Shown in pieces: positions 43,240 to 51,843 of a DNA stretch of 64,000 nt. The translations under genes were made by a program, and so were the position numbers. The DNA is from Pseudoclavibacter sp. AY1H1 (GTDB lineage Bacteria > Actinomycetota > Actinomycetes > Actinomycetales > Microbacteriaceae): positions 806,001 to 870,000 of the forward strand of contig NZ_PSXX01000001.1 in assembly GCF_002931055.1 (NCBI RefSeq), read 5' to 3'. The number at the start of each line of letters is the position of its first letter. Position 1 is the stretch's first letter. The notes beneath the pieces are model-generated. The model was not told the origin of the DNA and made no database searches. It saw only the letters and a list, made by a program, of their open reading frames with translations.

Positions 43240-44498
43240 GAGCCGCTCCCGAATTCGCGCACCAACTGTTCCTGCAGGGAAGCTGCGACCTCAGGCGTGG
43301 GTGTGTCTGTGGTCGTGAGCGTGATGGCCGCCTCCGACACGATCTGACTGAGCCTTGTGAACTCTTCACGCTGCTGCGCATCCTGCGGGTAGATGCTCAC
43401 AGCCTCATCCGCGAGCTCCTGGAAGAGCTCCAACTCCGGCCGGTCGGTTAGGGCTTCTTCGGTGATCGAACCAGTGCGCGGTGCAGGCACCGCCGCGAGC
43501 TCCGTGTAGCGTTCCTGCCACTCAGCGCTCGACGCGAGCTCGATGAACTCCCACGCCGCCTGCTCGGTCCGCTCATCCAAGCCCGCCGGCAAGTGGATGC
43601 TGTTGCTCACCCCGCCTGGGATGGTCTCGAATGGCGCAGCCGCCGTCTTCAGCGAACCAGCGACACTCTCTGCGGCTCCGTCGAGCTCTGCAACAAAAAA
43701 GGGCCCGTCCAACAGCATCGCGATGTTGCCGTTGAGAAACAGCTCGTTGCGCTGCTGCGTCTGGATACCCGCCGGTGCCTGCGCCAGCGCGGCCCTATAC
43801 TGCTCCATTCCGGCGATAGCCTCAGGAGTGTCGACCGTAAACACGCTCCCGTTTGCGAGCGCACCCCCGTTGCCGGTGATGAACGACATCAGCTCGGTGT
43901 AGTTGTCTGGACTCTGCTGGGTTGTTGCACCGAATCCGTAGACGCCGTTGCCAGTTATCGCTTCCGCGGCGGCGACAACCTCTTCGCCCGTAGTCGGTAC
44001 GGGTAGGCCGGCCTGCTCCAACAGATCCGCGTTGTAGTAGAGCGTGTAGCCATAGCCCAGGAGCAGCACTCCGTACGACTGGTCTTCCCACTCCATCTCC
44101 GTTTGCAGCGGCGTCCACGTTTCCGGGATGTCGGTGCCGTCAAGGTGCGCATCCAACGGAGCGAGCCAACCCCGGCTCGCAAACTCAGACGCGTTGCGCG
44201 CAGGCAGGTGCACGATCTCCGGTTGGTCGTTCGCGGCGAACCGAGTCGTCAACTGGTCAACGTAGCTGCCGAACGGGACCTGGTAGAAGTCGATGTCAAC
44301 GTCGGAGTGTTGGGCTTCGTATTCGGTGATCACCTCGCTCCACCAAGCGCCGAATGCAGGGTCTTCGGCCTGCCAACTCGGGAACTCCAGGGTGATCGAC
44401 CCCGTGGCATCCGGGGTGTCACCGGAGCCGCAGGCGGTCAGTCCGAGAACGGTGATCGCTGTGAGGGAGAGGATGCTGTTTCTTCGGGTTCGTTGCAT
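43236..44498 (-). CDS. Carbohydrate ABC transporter solute-binding lipoprotein
   Basis: A 420-residue SBP_bac_1 family lipoprotein (lipobox LTAC). Typical features: LEFPSWQAEDPAFGAWWSEV, ADQP..HLPARNASEFASRGWL, YGYTLYYNADLLEQAGLPVP, ATTQQSPDNYTELMSFI and the FELASS-like C-lobe. Substrate is probably a sugar acid or sugar, given the enolase and DapA-family genes next to it. AAGGAAG lies 9 nt before the ATG. It follows the IclR gene by 48 bp. Confidence 0.92.
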   Translation of the reverse strand: MQRTRRNSILSLTAITVLGLTACGSGDTPDATGSITLEFPSWQAEDPAFGAWWSEVITEYEAQHSDVDIDFYQVPFGSYVDQLTTRFAANDQPEIVHLPARNASEFASRGWLAPLDAHLDGTDIPETWTPLQTEMEWEDQSYGVLLLGYGYTLYYNADLLEQAGLPVPTTGEEVVAAAEAITGNGVYGFGATTQQSPDNYTELMSFITGNGGALANGSVFTVDTPEAIAGMEQYRAALAQAPAGIQTQQRNELFLNGNIAMLLDGPFFVAELDGAAESVAGSLKTAAAPFETIPGGVSNSIHLPAGLDERTEQAAWEFIELASSAEWQERYTELAAVPAPRTGSITEEALTDRPELELFQELADEAVSIYPQDAQQREEFTRLSQIVSEAAITLTTTDTPTPEVAASLQEQLVREFGSGS

Positions 44499-44546
44499 GC
44501 TGCGACACTTCCTTGTGTGCTGAGGTGGGGATGATTGCTGAGCCAG

Positions 44547-45341
44547 CTATGCGCGGTGCGGGTGTTGGGTCGAAGCGCGGGGACCCAGATAGCCCATCGC
44601 TGTGCTGATGGAATCGGCAACCTCGATTGCCCGCTGGGCGATCTCCGACTCGCGAGTAGTCAGGTCAAGCGCGCTGAGGGGTCCTGAAATCGAAATCGCG
44701 GCCACAATGCCTCCTTCGGAGTTGCGGATGGGGGCGGCAACGCAGGATCGCCCCAGGGCCAACTCCTCGCGTTCCGTCGAGTAGCCGCTGCGGTGCACGG
44801 ACGCGACTGCCTCATCAAGACGCTCATGGTCGACGATGGTGTGCACGGTGAACGGTTCGAGATCAGGCAGCAATGCACGGCGCTCGTCGCCGGATAGCCC
44901 TGCGAGCAAGCATTTTCCGAGAGCCGTCGAATGCAGAGGACTGCGATGCCCCATGAGTGTGAAGCTCTTCGGCGCGAGCGCACCCTCGAAATTCGAGAGG
45001 TAGTAGAGCTCCCCACCCCGACGGATGGCGACGTTCACGCCTAGCCCCAGCGACGCCGCGAGGTGCTGACCGGGTTGCCTCGCGTGCCGAAAAACGGACT
45101 GCTCGTTGAGCGCGGCACCGGCCATCGCCAGGAAGATCAACCCGAGACGATACGTGCCGGATTCCGGATCGCGCACGACGTAGTCGAGCAGCTCGAGCGA
45201 GGTCAGGAGCCGGGAAACCGTGGACTGTCCCAATCCTGTCTCCGTCACGATGTCCGCGACCCGGGAAGGCCCGCAGCGGGTTATCGCTTCTAGAACGGAT
45301 GCAGCCCGCTCAAGCCCCTGATTGGCTCCATCTGCTGCCAT
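44547..45341 (-). CDS. IclR-family transcriptional regulator
   Basis: A 264-residue regulator. Winged helix at residues ~8-70 (LERAASVLEAITR, RVADIVTETGLGQSTVSRLLTSL), then the IclR effector domain (LSNFEGALAPKSFTLMGHRSPLHSTALGKCLLAGL, GRSCVAAPIRNSEGGIVAAISISGP). ATG 45341 has GGGAGA upstream. It heads the transporter operon and is divergent from the dehydratase, so it probably controls both directions through the 87-bp gap. Confidence 0.92.
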   Translation of the reverse strand: MAADGANQGLERAASVLEAITRCGPSRVADIVTETGLGQSTVSRLLTSLELLDYVVRDPESGTYRLGLIFLAMAGAALNEQSVFRHARQPGQHLAASLGLGVNVAIRRGGELYYLSNFEGALAPKSFTLMGHRSPLHSTALGKCLLAGLSGDERRALLPDLEPFTVHTIVDHERLDEAVASVHRSGYSTEREELALGRSCVAAPIRNSEGGIVAAISISGPLSALDLTTRESEIAQRAIEVADSISTAMGYLGPRASTQHPHRA

Positions 45342-45376
45342 GACTTCTCCCATCGCTAGACAACCCCGACAATAAT

Positions 45377-45390
45377 GGATAGCGTAATCC
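45377..45390. promoter_or_regulatory. Candidate IclR operator in the divergent gap
   Basis: GGAT-agcgta-ATCC, a 14-bp dyad in the AT-rich 87-bp region between the IclR and dehydratase starts. IclR proteins bind short palindromes at divergent promoters; this is the only symmetric site I can find there. Confidence 0.4.
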
Positions 45391-45428
45391 GCACAGTGCA
45401 TGACTGCAACCACTGATTGGATATATGC

Positions 45429-46592
45429 ATGCGAATTGCGTCCGTAGAGGTCTTCGTCCTCAAGCTGCAGCACCGGGAGAACTACCTCGGGGCCTTGCAG
45501 GGTGGAGCCAGCGTGCCCGCTGGCTACCACGTTCGTGAACCGTGGCGGAGCCTGTACTCCCCACTTTTCGAGACAGTGCTCGTCAAGATCACCGCCAATG
45601 ACGGCACAGCCGGATGGGGAGAAGGGCTCGCACCAGTTGGCCCGGAGATTCTGGCCATGATCATTCGGCGGCTCATTGCGCCGCAACTCATAGGCATGAG
45701 TGCCGTCGCACCACGACCAGCCTGGAACCGCACGACTTCTCTCATGCGTGAGCGAGGACACCTCGTGGGCCACCAGGCTGACGCGCTCGCAGCGATAGAC
45801 ATAGCCCTCTGGGACCTCGCAGCCCGTCTCCACGACGTTCCGCTCGTCGAGCTGCTCGGTGGAGCCTTCCGCGAAGAAGTTCCCGTGTACGTCTCCGGCC
45901 TCCCACGCTCAACCGACGCCGACCGCGCGCTACTCGCCCGCGAATGGCAGGACGCGGGCATGAGGTCCGTAAAACTGCACCTCGGCCTGGGTGTTGACCA
46001 CGATCTGGCGACCGTCGCGGCAGTCCACGAGGCAGCGCCTCAGCTGCGGATCGCCGTCGACGCCCATTGGGCTTATTCGCCCCACGACGGCCTGCGCCTC
46101 GCGGAAGGGCTCAGCGCACTCGGCGGCTGGTTCCTCGAAGCTCCGCTTGTTCCCGAGGACGAGCAAGCCCATCGCGAGCTTGTTCGGCGCAGCCCCATCC
46201 CCATCGCCGTCGGAGAAACGCTACGCAACCGATTCGAGTTCGAACGCTGGACCGCACAGCGTGCACTCGACCTCGCGCAACCTGACGTCGGGCGCACGGG
46301 CCTCACCGAGGCTCTCAGCATCGCCGAAGTCTGCTCAGCCCGCCACTTGCCGACCGCGCCCCACCATTCAGTGGGCCTCGGCGTGCTCCTTGCCGCTGGC
46401 ATCCACTTCAGCGCCGCAATCCCCGACCTTCTCGCTTTCGAATACCAGCCGACGAGCACCGAGATCGGCCAATCAATCCTGACCACCTCGCTCCTCCCGG
46501 ACGGGGCGAGCTTCCGGATACCGAACGGCCCCGGCCTGGGAATCGACATCGACGAACCACATATCCGCCAACTCGCAAAGGAACACAGCTGA
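45429..46592 (+). CDS. Enolase-superfamily acid-sugar dehydratase (mandelate racemase-like)
   Basis: A 387-residue enolase-superfamily protein. N-terminal capping domain (EVFVLKLQHRENYLGAL, LVKITANDGTAGWGEG), then the TIM barrel with SVKLHLG (base Lys in a K-x-H arrangement), metal ligands Asp in IAVDAHWAY, Glu in FLEAPLVPEDE and Glu in PIAVGETL, and DVGRTG and APHHSVGLG (catalytic His). All three metal ligands are present. Likely dehydrates an aldonate or other sugar acid to a 2-keto-3-deoxy acid. Start ATG 45429 in an AT-rich leader; an in-frame TTG lies at 45417. It overlaps the next gene by 1 nt. Confidence 0.85.
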   Translation: MRIASVEVFVLKLQHRENYLGALQGGASVPAGYHVREPWRSLYSPLFETVLVKITANDGTAGWGEGLAPVGPEILAMIIRRLIAPQLIGMSAVAPRPAWNRTTSLMRERGHLVGHQADALAAIDIALWDLAARLHDVPLVELLGGAFREEVPVYVSGLPRSTDADRALLAREWQDAGMRSVKLHLGLGVDHDLATVAAVHEAAPQLRIAVDAHWAYSPHDGLRLAEGLSALGGWFLEAPLVPEDEQAHRELVRRSPIPIAVGETLRNRFEFERWTAQRALDLAQPDVGRTGLTEALSIAEVCSARHLPTAPHHSVGLGVLLAAGIHFSAAIPDLLAFEYQPTSTEIGQSILTTSLLPDGASFRIPNGPGLGIDIDEPHIRQLAKEHS

Positions 46593-47509
46593 TGCCAGCC
46601 CCCCAAGGCCTCATTCCCATTCTCGCGACGCCGTTCAATCCCGACGGCACGCTCGATCTCCCCAGCCTCCGCAGACTTACTGAGTTCTGCTTGGAAAGCG
46701 GAGTCGACGGAGTCGCTGTCAACGGCAACGCGAGCGAGGCCTTCGCGCTCACAGCATCGGAGCGCCGCTTGGTTCTCGAAGAAGTTCGCGCCGTGGCTGA
46801 CGGCGCCGTTCCTGTCGTCGCGGGAGTGAACGCCATGTCGACAGTTACTGCCGTCGAACAGGCGAGAGATTCCTCCGAGCAGGGCGCCGATGTACTGATG
46901 GTCCTTCCGCCGTTCATGGTGAAACCCACCCCACCGCAACTTCTCGACTTCTACGGCGAAGTCGCGAACACCTGCAGCGAGTTGGGTTCCGAGGTCATGC
47001 TGCAGGATGCTCCCGGCCCGACCGGAGTGCAGTTCCCAGTCGACACCATCGTGGAGCTGAGCCGAGTCACGGCTATCTCATCGGTGAAAGTCGAGGCACC
47101 GCCGACGGCAGAGAAGATCGACACTGTCGCCGCGAGCTGCGCTACACCCGAGTTCACCGTTCTGGGTGGGAACAACGCACAGCTCTGCCTCGAGGAATAC
47201 GCTCGTGGCGCGACGGGCACCATGCCTGCGAGCGAATTCGTCGATGTCCTCAGACCTGTCCTTGATGCGTGGAACGCTGGAAATCATCTCGAAGCACGCC
47301 GCGGTTTCGCGTCCCTGCTGCCACTGATTCTCTTGGGTGTGCAACCCGGCCTCGCCTGGAGCGTGCACAAAGAAGTACTCGTGCTCCGCGGCATCATTGC
47401 TGCGGCGACCGTGAGGGCGCCCGCAAAGCCCCTGAGCGCTCGTTCGCGGGATGCACTCACAGCCGTCCTCTTGTCTCTCTCGATCCCGACTCCGGTATCG
47501 AGCCGGTGA
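46592..47509 (+). CDS. DapA / N-acetylneuraminate lyase-family aldolase
   Basis: A 305-residue TIM-barrel Schiff-base lyase. GLIPILATPF start, GVAVNGNASEAFALTASERRL (in place of GTTGE), the Schiff-base Lys in ISSVKVE and a C-terminal LGVQPGLAWSVHKE. The tyrosine of the usual YNxPGRTG block is replaced: the sequence reads LQDAPGPTG. That places it among the catabolic keto-acid aldolases or dehydratases rather than lysine biosynthesis. It follows the dehydratase without a gap (TGATG), so probably cleaves the 2-keto-3-deoxy acid it makes. Confidence 0.85.
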   Translation: MPAPQGLIPILATPFNPDGTLDLPSLRRLTEFCLESGVDGVAVNGNASEAFALTASERRLVLEEVRAVADGAVPVVAGVNAMSTVTAVEQARDSSEQGADVLMVLPPFMVKPTPPQLLDFYGEVANTCSELGSEVMLQDAPGPTGVQFPVDTIVELSRVTAISSVKVEAPPTAEKIDTVAASCATPEFTVLGGNNAQLCLEEYARGATGTMPASEFVDVLRPVLDAWNAGNHLEARRGFASLLPLILLGVQPGLAWSVHKEVLVLRGIIAAATVRAPAKPLSARSRDALTAVLLSLSIPTPVSSR

Positions 47510-47846
47510 TGACCGTATGCGAGGATGCAGTCCGGCAGTCATGAACGACGCGTGGTTTCGTTTTCGCATCCCAAGCGCGGTGGCGACTTTCTCACCGTCG
47601 TGGATCTCCGCGCTCGGACGGTCGGGCTCGTAGCGGCGGACTGGTTCCACTGTCCGAACATCAACATGCGAGGGCCGATTCAAGCGAGCAAGGACCTCTC
47701 TGGTGCAGCGCGGAGTGGTAGCAGCGGCACGAAGCACCGAGAGGTCCTCACTCTCATTCCTTGCCTACAGCGAATCGTCACCCACCAACCAACTGCCTGA
47801 GCATTACAACTAGCCGTCGCGCGTAGCTTGGACCAGACTGTCTGGC
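47510..47846. other. 337-bp gap holding an imperfect inverted repeat
   Basis: No convincing gene. AGGACCTCTCtGGTGC (47691-47706) pairs with GCACCGAGAGGTCCT (47734-47748) with one bulged base; it can end the aldolase transcript. Short plus-strand frames in the gap have no ribosome site and poor composition. Confidence 0.6.
47691..47748. terminator. Imperfect inverted repeat after the aldolase gene
   Basis: About 15 paired bases with one bulge and a 27-nt loop, 182 bp after the aldolase stop. No U-run. It is the right-hand boundary of the catabolic cassette. Confidence 0.5.
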
Positions 47847-48257
47847 GTGGCTATGGGACACGAGACAACGATTACAGTCGTCGCGGGCGTTTTTCTTCAA
47901 GATGGAAACGTGCTCGCTTGCAGACGAGGCTCGGACAAAAGTGGGGCCGGATCATGGGAGTTCCCCGGTGGCAAAGTGGAACCTGGCGAGACACACGAGG
48001 TGGCGCTTGCTCGGGAGATTTCGGAGGAACTTTCCATCCAGGTCAACGTTCTAGAACTCGTCGATCGTTCGAGGACGACGCTGCAAGATGTGACCATCGA
48101 CCTCAGCTGCTATTTCGTCGAGGCTCTTGAAACTGAGCCCAGCAGCAGCACGGACCACGATCTTCTGCGCTGGGTCCCGATTAGCCAGCTCGCGGCTCTC
48201 GAATGGGCGAAACCAGATCTTCCAACTGTGGGGGCACTCATACGGAGCGTCGACTGA
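47847..48257 (+). CDS. Nudix hydrolase, MutT-like
   Basis: A 136-residue protein. The Nudix box is complete: GGKVEPGETHEVA followed by LAREISEEL, matching G-x5-E-x7-REUxEExGU. ITVVAGVFLQDGNVLACRRG and GSWEFPGG are typical of 8-oxo-dGTP-type MutT proteins with a Q/R start. Likely sanitises oxidised nucleotides, though CTP or NADH hydrolases share the box. The start is GTG 47847 (ATG 47853 also possible). Confidence 0.9.
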   Translation: MAMGHETTITVVAGVFLQDGNVLACRRGSDKSGAGSWEFPGGKVEPGETHEVALAREISEELSIQVNVLELVDRSRTTLQDVTIDLSCYFVEALETEPSSSTDHDLLRWVPISQLAALEWAKPDLPTVGALIRSVD

Positions 48258-48272
48258 GCCGGAACGCCCCGT

Positions 48273-49175
48273 TCACCAGTCGCTTTCGACGAAACCCTCT
48301 CCCACGCGCGTGTGGACCCGAACGTTGAGCTCGCGACAGAGCTCTGAGAGGTCGTCTTCCATGCGACCTGGCATGAGGATCGCCGGTTTCACGGGGTAGC
48401 CGGCTCGCCGCGCATTGTGCGCGTAGTCGAGCGACTGCCCAATGGCCGTGCGAACGTACGAGCGAGCGGTGGATTTCTTCGCCTCGATGACTTCGCCCGC
48501 AGTGCTGTCGTAGAAGTCTGGACGGATCCGAGTGTTTCCGACTGTCAGCGACATGGACTGAACCACATGGTTCTTTGACTTCAGCCAGGTTCCGAATGCT
48601 GCCTGGAGATTGAATTCGACCCTCGATATCTCCAGTTCGCGAGGCTGCAGCTCGACAGTGAAGCCTCCCCATTCGGGCATGACCCAATCAGCGACGACGA
48701 CTTGTTCAGCCTCGGGTGCGCCACTCGGCATGAGCCGCGCCACGTCCGCGTCGACCGGAGCGAGTAGGAAGATGATGCCGCGCCGGGATCCCCCCTCTAC
48801 GTCCGGTATCTCCTGGTACTCGAACGCCGGGTCAGCAAGAGTGAAAGCGCCGACGTAGGTGGCATCAACTCCCCGCACTGTGAAGAGCCTGATCAGTCGA
48901 CCATCTTGCACAGAGGACATGATGGCTGCGTTTCCGCGAAGAAACTGCTGATTACCGAGGGTTCCTTCACCCGTATACGCGTAAATTCCGTCGGCGCGGA
49001 GGCCTTCGTGGAGGTCGTACCCATATCGCTGCCCCTTCTTGGGGTCCGTGAAGATGAGGATATTCGGGTTTCCACGGGGAGTCGATATTCCCTGCTGTTG
49101 TTGCCCGCCCAGCATCTCGTGGATTCGGCGTCGCCGAAGGGTCTCACCGATGCGTATGGGCCAGGGGAAATCCAC
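48273..49175 (-). CDS. SRA-like plus PD-(D/E)XK nuclease, probable modification-dependent restriction enzyme
   Basis: A 300-residue protein. Residues ~1-95 (GETLRRRRIHEMLGGQQQQG, NPNILIFTDPKKGQRYGYD, IYAYTGEGTLGNQQFLRGNAAI) resemble the ScoMcrA-like SRA module that reads modified or phosphorothioated DNA. Residues ~185-300 form a PD-(D/E)XK-type nuclease: RIRPDFYDSTAGEVIEAKKS with Asp and Glu-x-Lys. There is no methyltransferase or McrB-like GTPase nearby, so it would act alone, as type IV restriction. GTG start with a TAGTCT -10 6 nt upstream. Confidence 0.75.
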   Translation of the reverse strand: MDFPWPIRIGETLRRRRIHEMLGGQQQQGISTPRGNPNILIFTDPKKGQRYGYDLHEGLRADGIYAYTGEGTLGNQQFLRGNAAIMSSVQDGRLIRLFTVRGVDATYVGAFTLADPAFEYQEIPDVEGGSRRGIIFLLAPVDADVARLMPSGAPEAEQVVVADWVMPEWGGFTVELQPRELEISRVEFNLQAAFGTWLKSKNHVVQSMSLTVGNTRIRPDFYDSTAGEVIEAKKSTARSYVRTAIGQSLDYAHNARRAGYPVKPAILMPGRMEDDLSELCRELNVRVHTRVGEGFVESDW

Positions 49176-49181
49176 GTTTCT

Positions 49182-49187
49182 AGACTA
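49182..49187 (-). promoter_or_regulatory. -10 TAGTCT for the SRA-nuclease gene
   Basis: TAGTCT exactly 6 nt before the GTG start at 49175: leaderless arrangement. Confidence 0.5.
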
Positions 49188-49370
49188 GCGATAGCCGTGC
49201 ACGAGGAAAACCTCGCGGGTGCGTCTAGTTCAAGCCACACGCGCGCTCTCCCTCTCCACTCAGAGCTGAGCACCCAATTCCCCAGCACCCGGGCATTTCA
49301 CGACATGAACTCTGGTCGCATAGGCTCGCCCGGTCTTCCTCGCTCTCCCCCACCTCTGGAGCCCCTCATC

Positions 49371-49820
49371 GTGAACTCCCCTCGCACCCCTAAGTCGCGC
49401 CTGCCCCGCCAAACCCTTTTGGCTGCAGCAGCGGCTCTTTCGATCGTCGCGTTCGGAGTGCTCAGTGGATGCGCGTCCGCGAGCGAGCCAGTCGCCGAGC
49501 CAGCCCCAACGGTCACCGTAACGGCGACGGCCACGCTTCCCGTCGAGACGGTGACGGTCACCGTCACAGCGACCCCTGAAGTTGTCGTCCCCGCTGAAGA
49601 AGTCAGCGTTCCCGAGGCGGCACCCGCGGCGCCGGAGCCCGCACCTGAACCCGAAACGGCGCCAGTGCCGCTCGCCGCGGAACCGGTCGAGCAGCCGTCA
49701 AACGTTTACTACAAGAACTGCACCGCAGCTCGCGACGCAGGCGCAGCACCCGTCTACTCCGGGGATCCTGGCTACGGCCCACACCTCGACCGCGACGGTG
49801 ACGGCATCGGCTGCGAGTAG
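49371..49820 (+). CDS. Excalibur calcium-binding domain lipoprotein
   Basis: A 149-residue lipoprotein. Lipobox LSGC near residue 31, then a Thr/Val repeat (VTVTATATLPVETVTVTVTA) and a Pro/Ala/Glu linker. The C-terminal ~40 residues are an Excalibur domain: VYYKNCTAARDAGAAPVY ... DRDGDGIGCE, with the DxDxDGxxC Ca2+ site intact. Such proteins sit on the envelope, sometimes tied to nucleases. GTG 49371 with GGAG upstream is preferred over ATG 49305, which would add a leader without a signal. Confidence 0.85.
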   Translation: MNSPRTPKSRLPRQTLLAAAAALSIVAFGVLSGCASASEPVAEPAPTVTVTATATLPVETVTVTVTATPEVVVPAEEVSVPEAAPAAPEPAPEPETAPVPLAAEPVEQPSNVYYKNCTAARDAGAAPVYSGDPGYGPHLDRDGDGIGCE

Positions 49821-49854
49821 CCAAATCGTCACCGGGTCTCGAACCAACAGCGGG

Positions 49855-50982
49855 TCAAGAGCGAGAGCGTTGAAACTGCAGTCGAGCAGTCGGATGCTCG
49901 AAGGACGCAATGATCTCAGCGTCTGATGCGGGGAGACCAAGTTCTACGAGGTACGGCGGCTCCGGCACCTCAGGCTCGTCGACGAATTGGCCCGCGTCCC
50001 AGCGGTCTCGGGTAGCTTCGACAGCTCTCTCGTAAGAATCCCACTGCTCTGCCGTGGGCTCCGGGTCCGACGGCACCACCTGAGTCTCGAGAGAGAACTC
50101 GGCCAGAACGTCGTCGACCGTCGGCTGCTCAAGCATGCGAGTCAACACGAGACGTTGCCATTCGTTCTCGCAGGAGGCGACAACCGCGTCGAAGGCGCTC
50201 TGGGTTCGTGCATCCCATGCACGCGCGAAGAGTTCTCGAGGCAAACCGATTCGCCGCTCGACGTCCATGGGCGGGAAACGACCATGGATACCTTCGAAGC
50301 CATCCACATTCTGGTCTTGCTGCCCCTGCTCGAAGGCACGCATCTGCTCGAAGGTCACGAACACAGCCGTCACCTCGCCGCTCTGCGTTCGCGAACCGAT
50401 CCACTCACCAAGGGCCTCATCAATTGGATCCCCCTTGGCTGCAGCTTCCACCATCACTCGTTCGGTGGCTGCCCTCCACTGAGCGTCAGCGTCGTCCGAG
50501 GCTTCAGATTTGTCTGTGAGCTCTGGGGCGTTCCCCGGCTCCGATTGTTCCTCTCCGCTCAATGGCGCAAAGTGCTCAGAACACCGCTCAGCGTCCGAAC
50601 GCATCATGCGCTGCATCTCAGCGCGGCGTTCGATTGCGGCCTCGGCGCTCGCCGCCTGCTCGAGTTCAGGCAGACCGTTGACCGGGTTCAGCTGCAGCAC
50701 CAAAGTGCGTGCCTTCTCTCGGGCGACAGCTGCAGGCCATATGCCGGCGATTACCGCGGCGCTCGAAGCCGGCAACACCTCGAGCACGAAGACCAGCGCC
50801 GAATATCCGCCGTCGAGAGCCACCAGTCGCGCCCGCGAGTCTGTTGCCCCGGGAACACGCTCAAGCCCGGGCGCGGAATCCGCACCGAATTCGAGCATCC
50901 GCCTGAAGAGCGTCTCGAGGGCTTTTCGTGCCTGCGGGTCAGCTTCGATACTGCGCTGACGGTTGATATAAATCGACGTCAT
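49855..50982 (-). CDS. Orphan hypothetical protein
   Basis: A 375-residue protein with no family I recognise. Residues ~50-120 have a beta-alpha pattern (DGGYSALVFVLEVLP, KARTLVLQLNPV), a disordered Ser/Glu linker follows (SEPGNAPELTDKSEASDD), and the rest is acidic and helical with FVTFEQMRAFEQGQQ. No signal or membrane part. SD-like GGGAGAAG precedes the ATG. It may be accessory, given its position beside the restriction-like gene. Confidence 0.5.
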   Translation of the reverse strand: MTSIYINRQRSIEADPQARKALETLFRRMLEFGADSAPGLERVPGATDSRARLVALDGGYSALVFVLEVLPASSAAVIAGIWPAAVAREKARTLVLQLNPVNGLPELEQAASAEAAIERRAEMQRMMRSDAERCSEHFAPLSGEEQSEPGNAPELTDKSEASDDADAQWRAATERVMVEAAAKGDPIDEALGEWIGSRTQSGEVTAVFVTFEQMRAFEQGQQDQNVDGFEGIHGRFPPMDVERRIGLPRELFARAWDARTQSAFDAVVASCENEWQRLVLTRMLEQPTVDDVLAEFSLETQVVPSDPEPTAEQWDSYERAVEATRDRWDAGQFVDEPEVPEPPYLVELGLPASDAEIIASFEHPTARLQFQRSRS

Positions 50983-51058
50983 CAAGCTTCTCCCCCGTGC
51001 AACGATCAGCTTCCAACCATAGAGGCGACTGGTCCTCGCGTGAGGGCGGGAAAGTAAG

Positions 51059-51619
51059 TCAGCTCCCCTGCACGCACCCCGGCGGCAGCGAGTTCCCGCT
51101 GATGGCGAAGTCGTCGCAGGTGAGGAAGTGCGCCTGGTTGAGGCCGAGCGCGTAGGCCACCACGACGATGCCGCCGACCACGGCGACGATCAGCCAACGC
51201 CGATGCAGTGAAGTGCGGTCGACGAAGTCGGGCCACACGATGCGCAGCAGCACCCACAGTGTGAAGGGCACGCACACGAGCACGACGAGGATCGCGGCGA
51301 GGTCCACGAAGGCGACACCGAGGTTGCCCGAGTCGTCGTCGACGAGGAAGTTGAGGACCAGCCACATCGTCGGCACGAGCAGCAGCCCCGCGCGCCACAG
51401 CCTGCCCCACACCCTCCGCCGTTCGAGCAGCACGAACACGAACGCGGCTGTCGATGCCGCCCAGAACCCGAGGATGTCGTCGAAGAACACCTCTCCCCAC
51501 GCTCCGAGCGTGAACGCCGGCCACCAGGCGACCGCCGCCATGCCCACCATGACGACGCCGAGCGGCACGTCGCGCTGGCGCTCGTCGGCGGGCTCGTCGA
51601 CCTCTCCTGGGGTGCTCAC
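51059..51619 (-). CDS. Membrane protein
   Basis: A 186-residue protein with four to five helices (GVVMVGMAAVAWWPAFTLGA, AFVFVLLERRRVW and others) and an extracellular C-terminus with two Cys (FLTCDDFA, PPGCVQGS), possibly disulfide-linked. No family recognised. It stands alone, divergent from the esterase locus. Confidence 0.6.
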   Translation of the reverse strand: MSTPGEVDEPADERQRDVPLGVVMVGMAAVAWWPAFTLGAWGEVFFDDILGFWAASTAAFVFVLLERRRVWGRLWRAGLLLVPTMWLVLNFLVDDDSGNLGVAFVDLAAILVVLVCVPFTLWVLLRIVWPDFVDRTSLHRRWLIVAVVGGIVVVAYALGLNQAHFLTCDDFAISGNSLPPGCVQGS

Positions 51620-51843
51620 CCTCGAAACGTAGCGCCGATGCCGCCGACTCGGAAGCCTCCGCGGCGACCCGCGGTCCCGGCCGAGCGCTTGTGCGTGATC
51701 TCAGCCCCGCATCCACCCATCGCCACCCAGCAATTCGCTCCGCCTTCGCGTGTAGCTTTCTCTCACCCCGTGTGAGAAGTTGAGTCCACCGGCACCCGAG
51801 ATTCACCAGAATCCCCGTAGCGCTTCGTACGAAGGAGCACCAG

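Noticed and set aside
47525-47800. 91-residue plus-strand frame in the gap
   Set aside because: No ribosome site or -10, and the inverted repeat lies within it.
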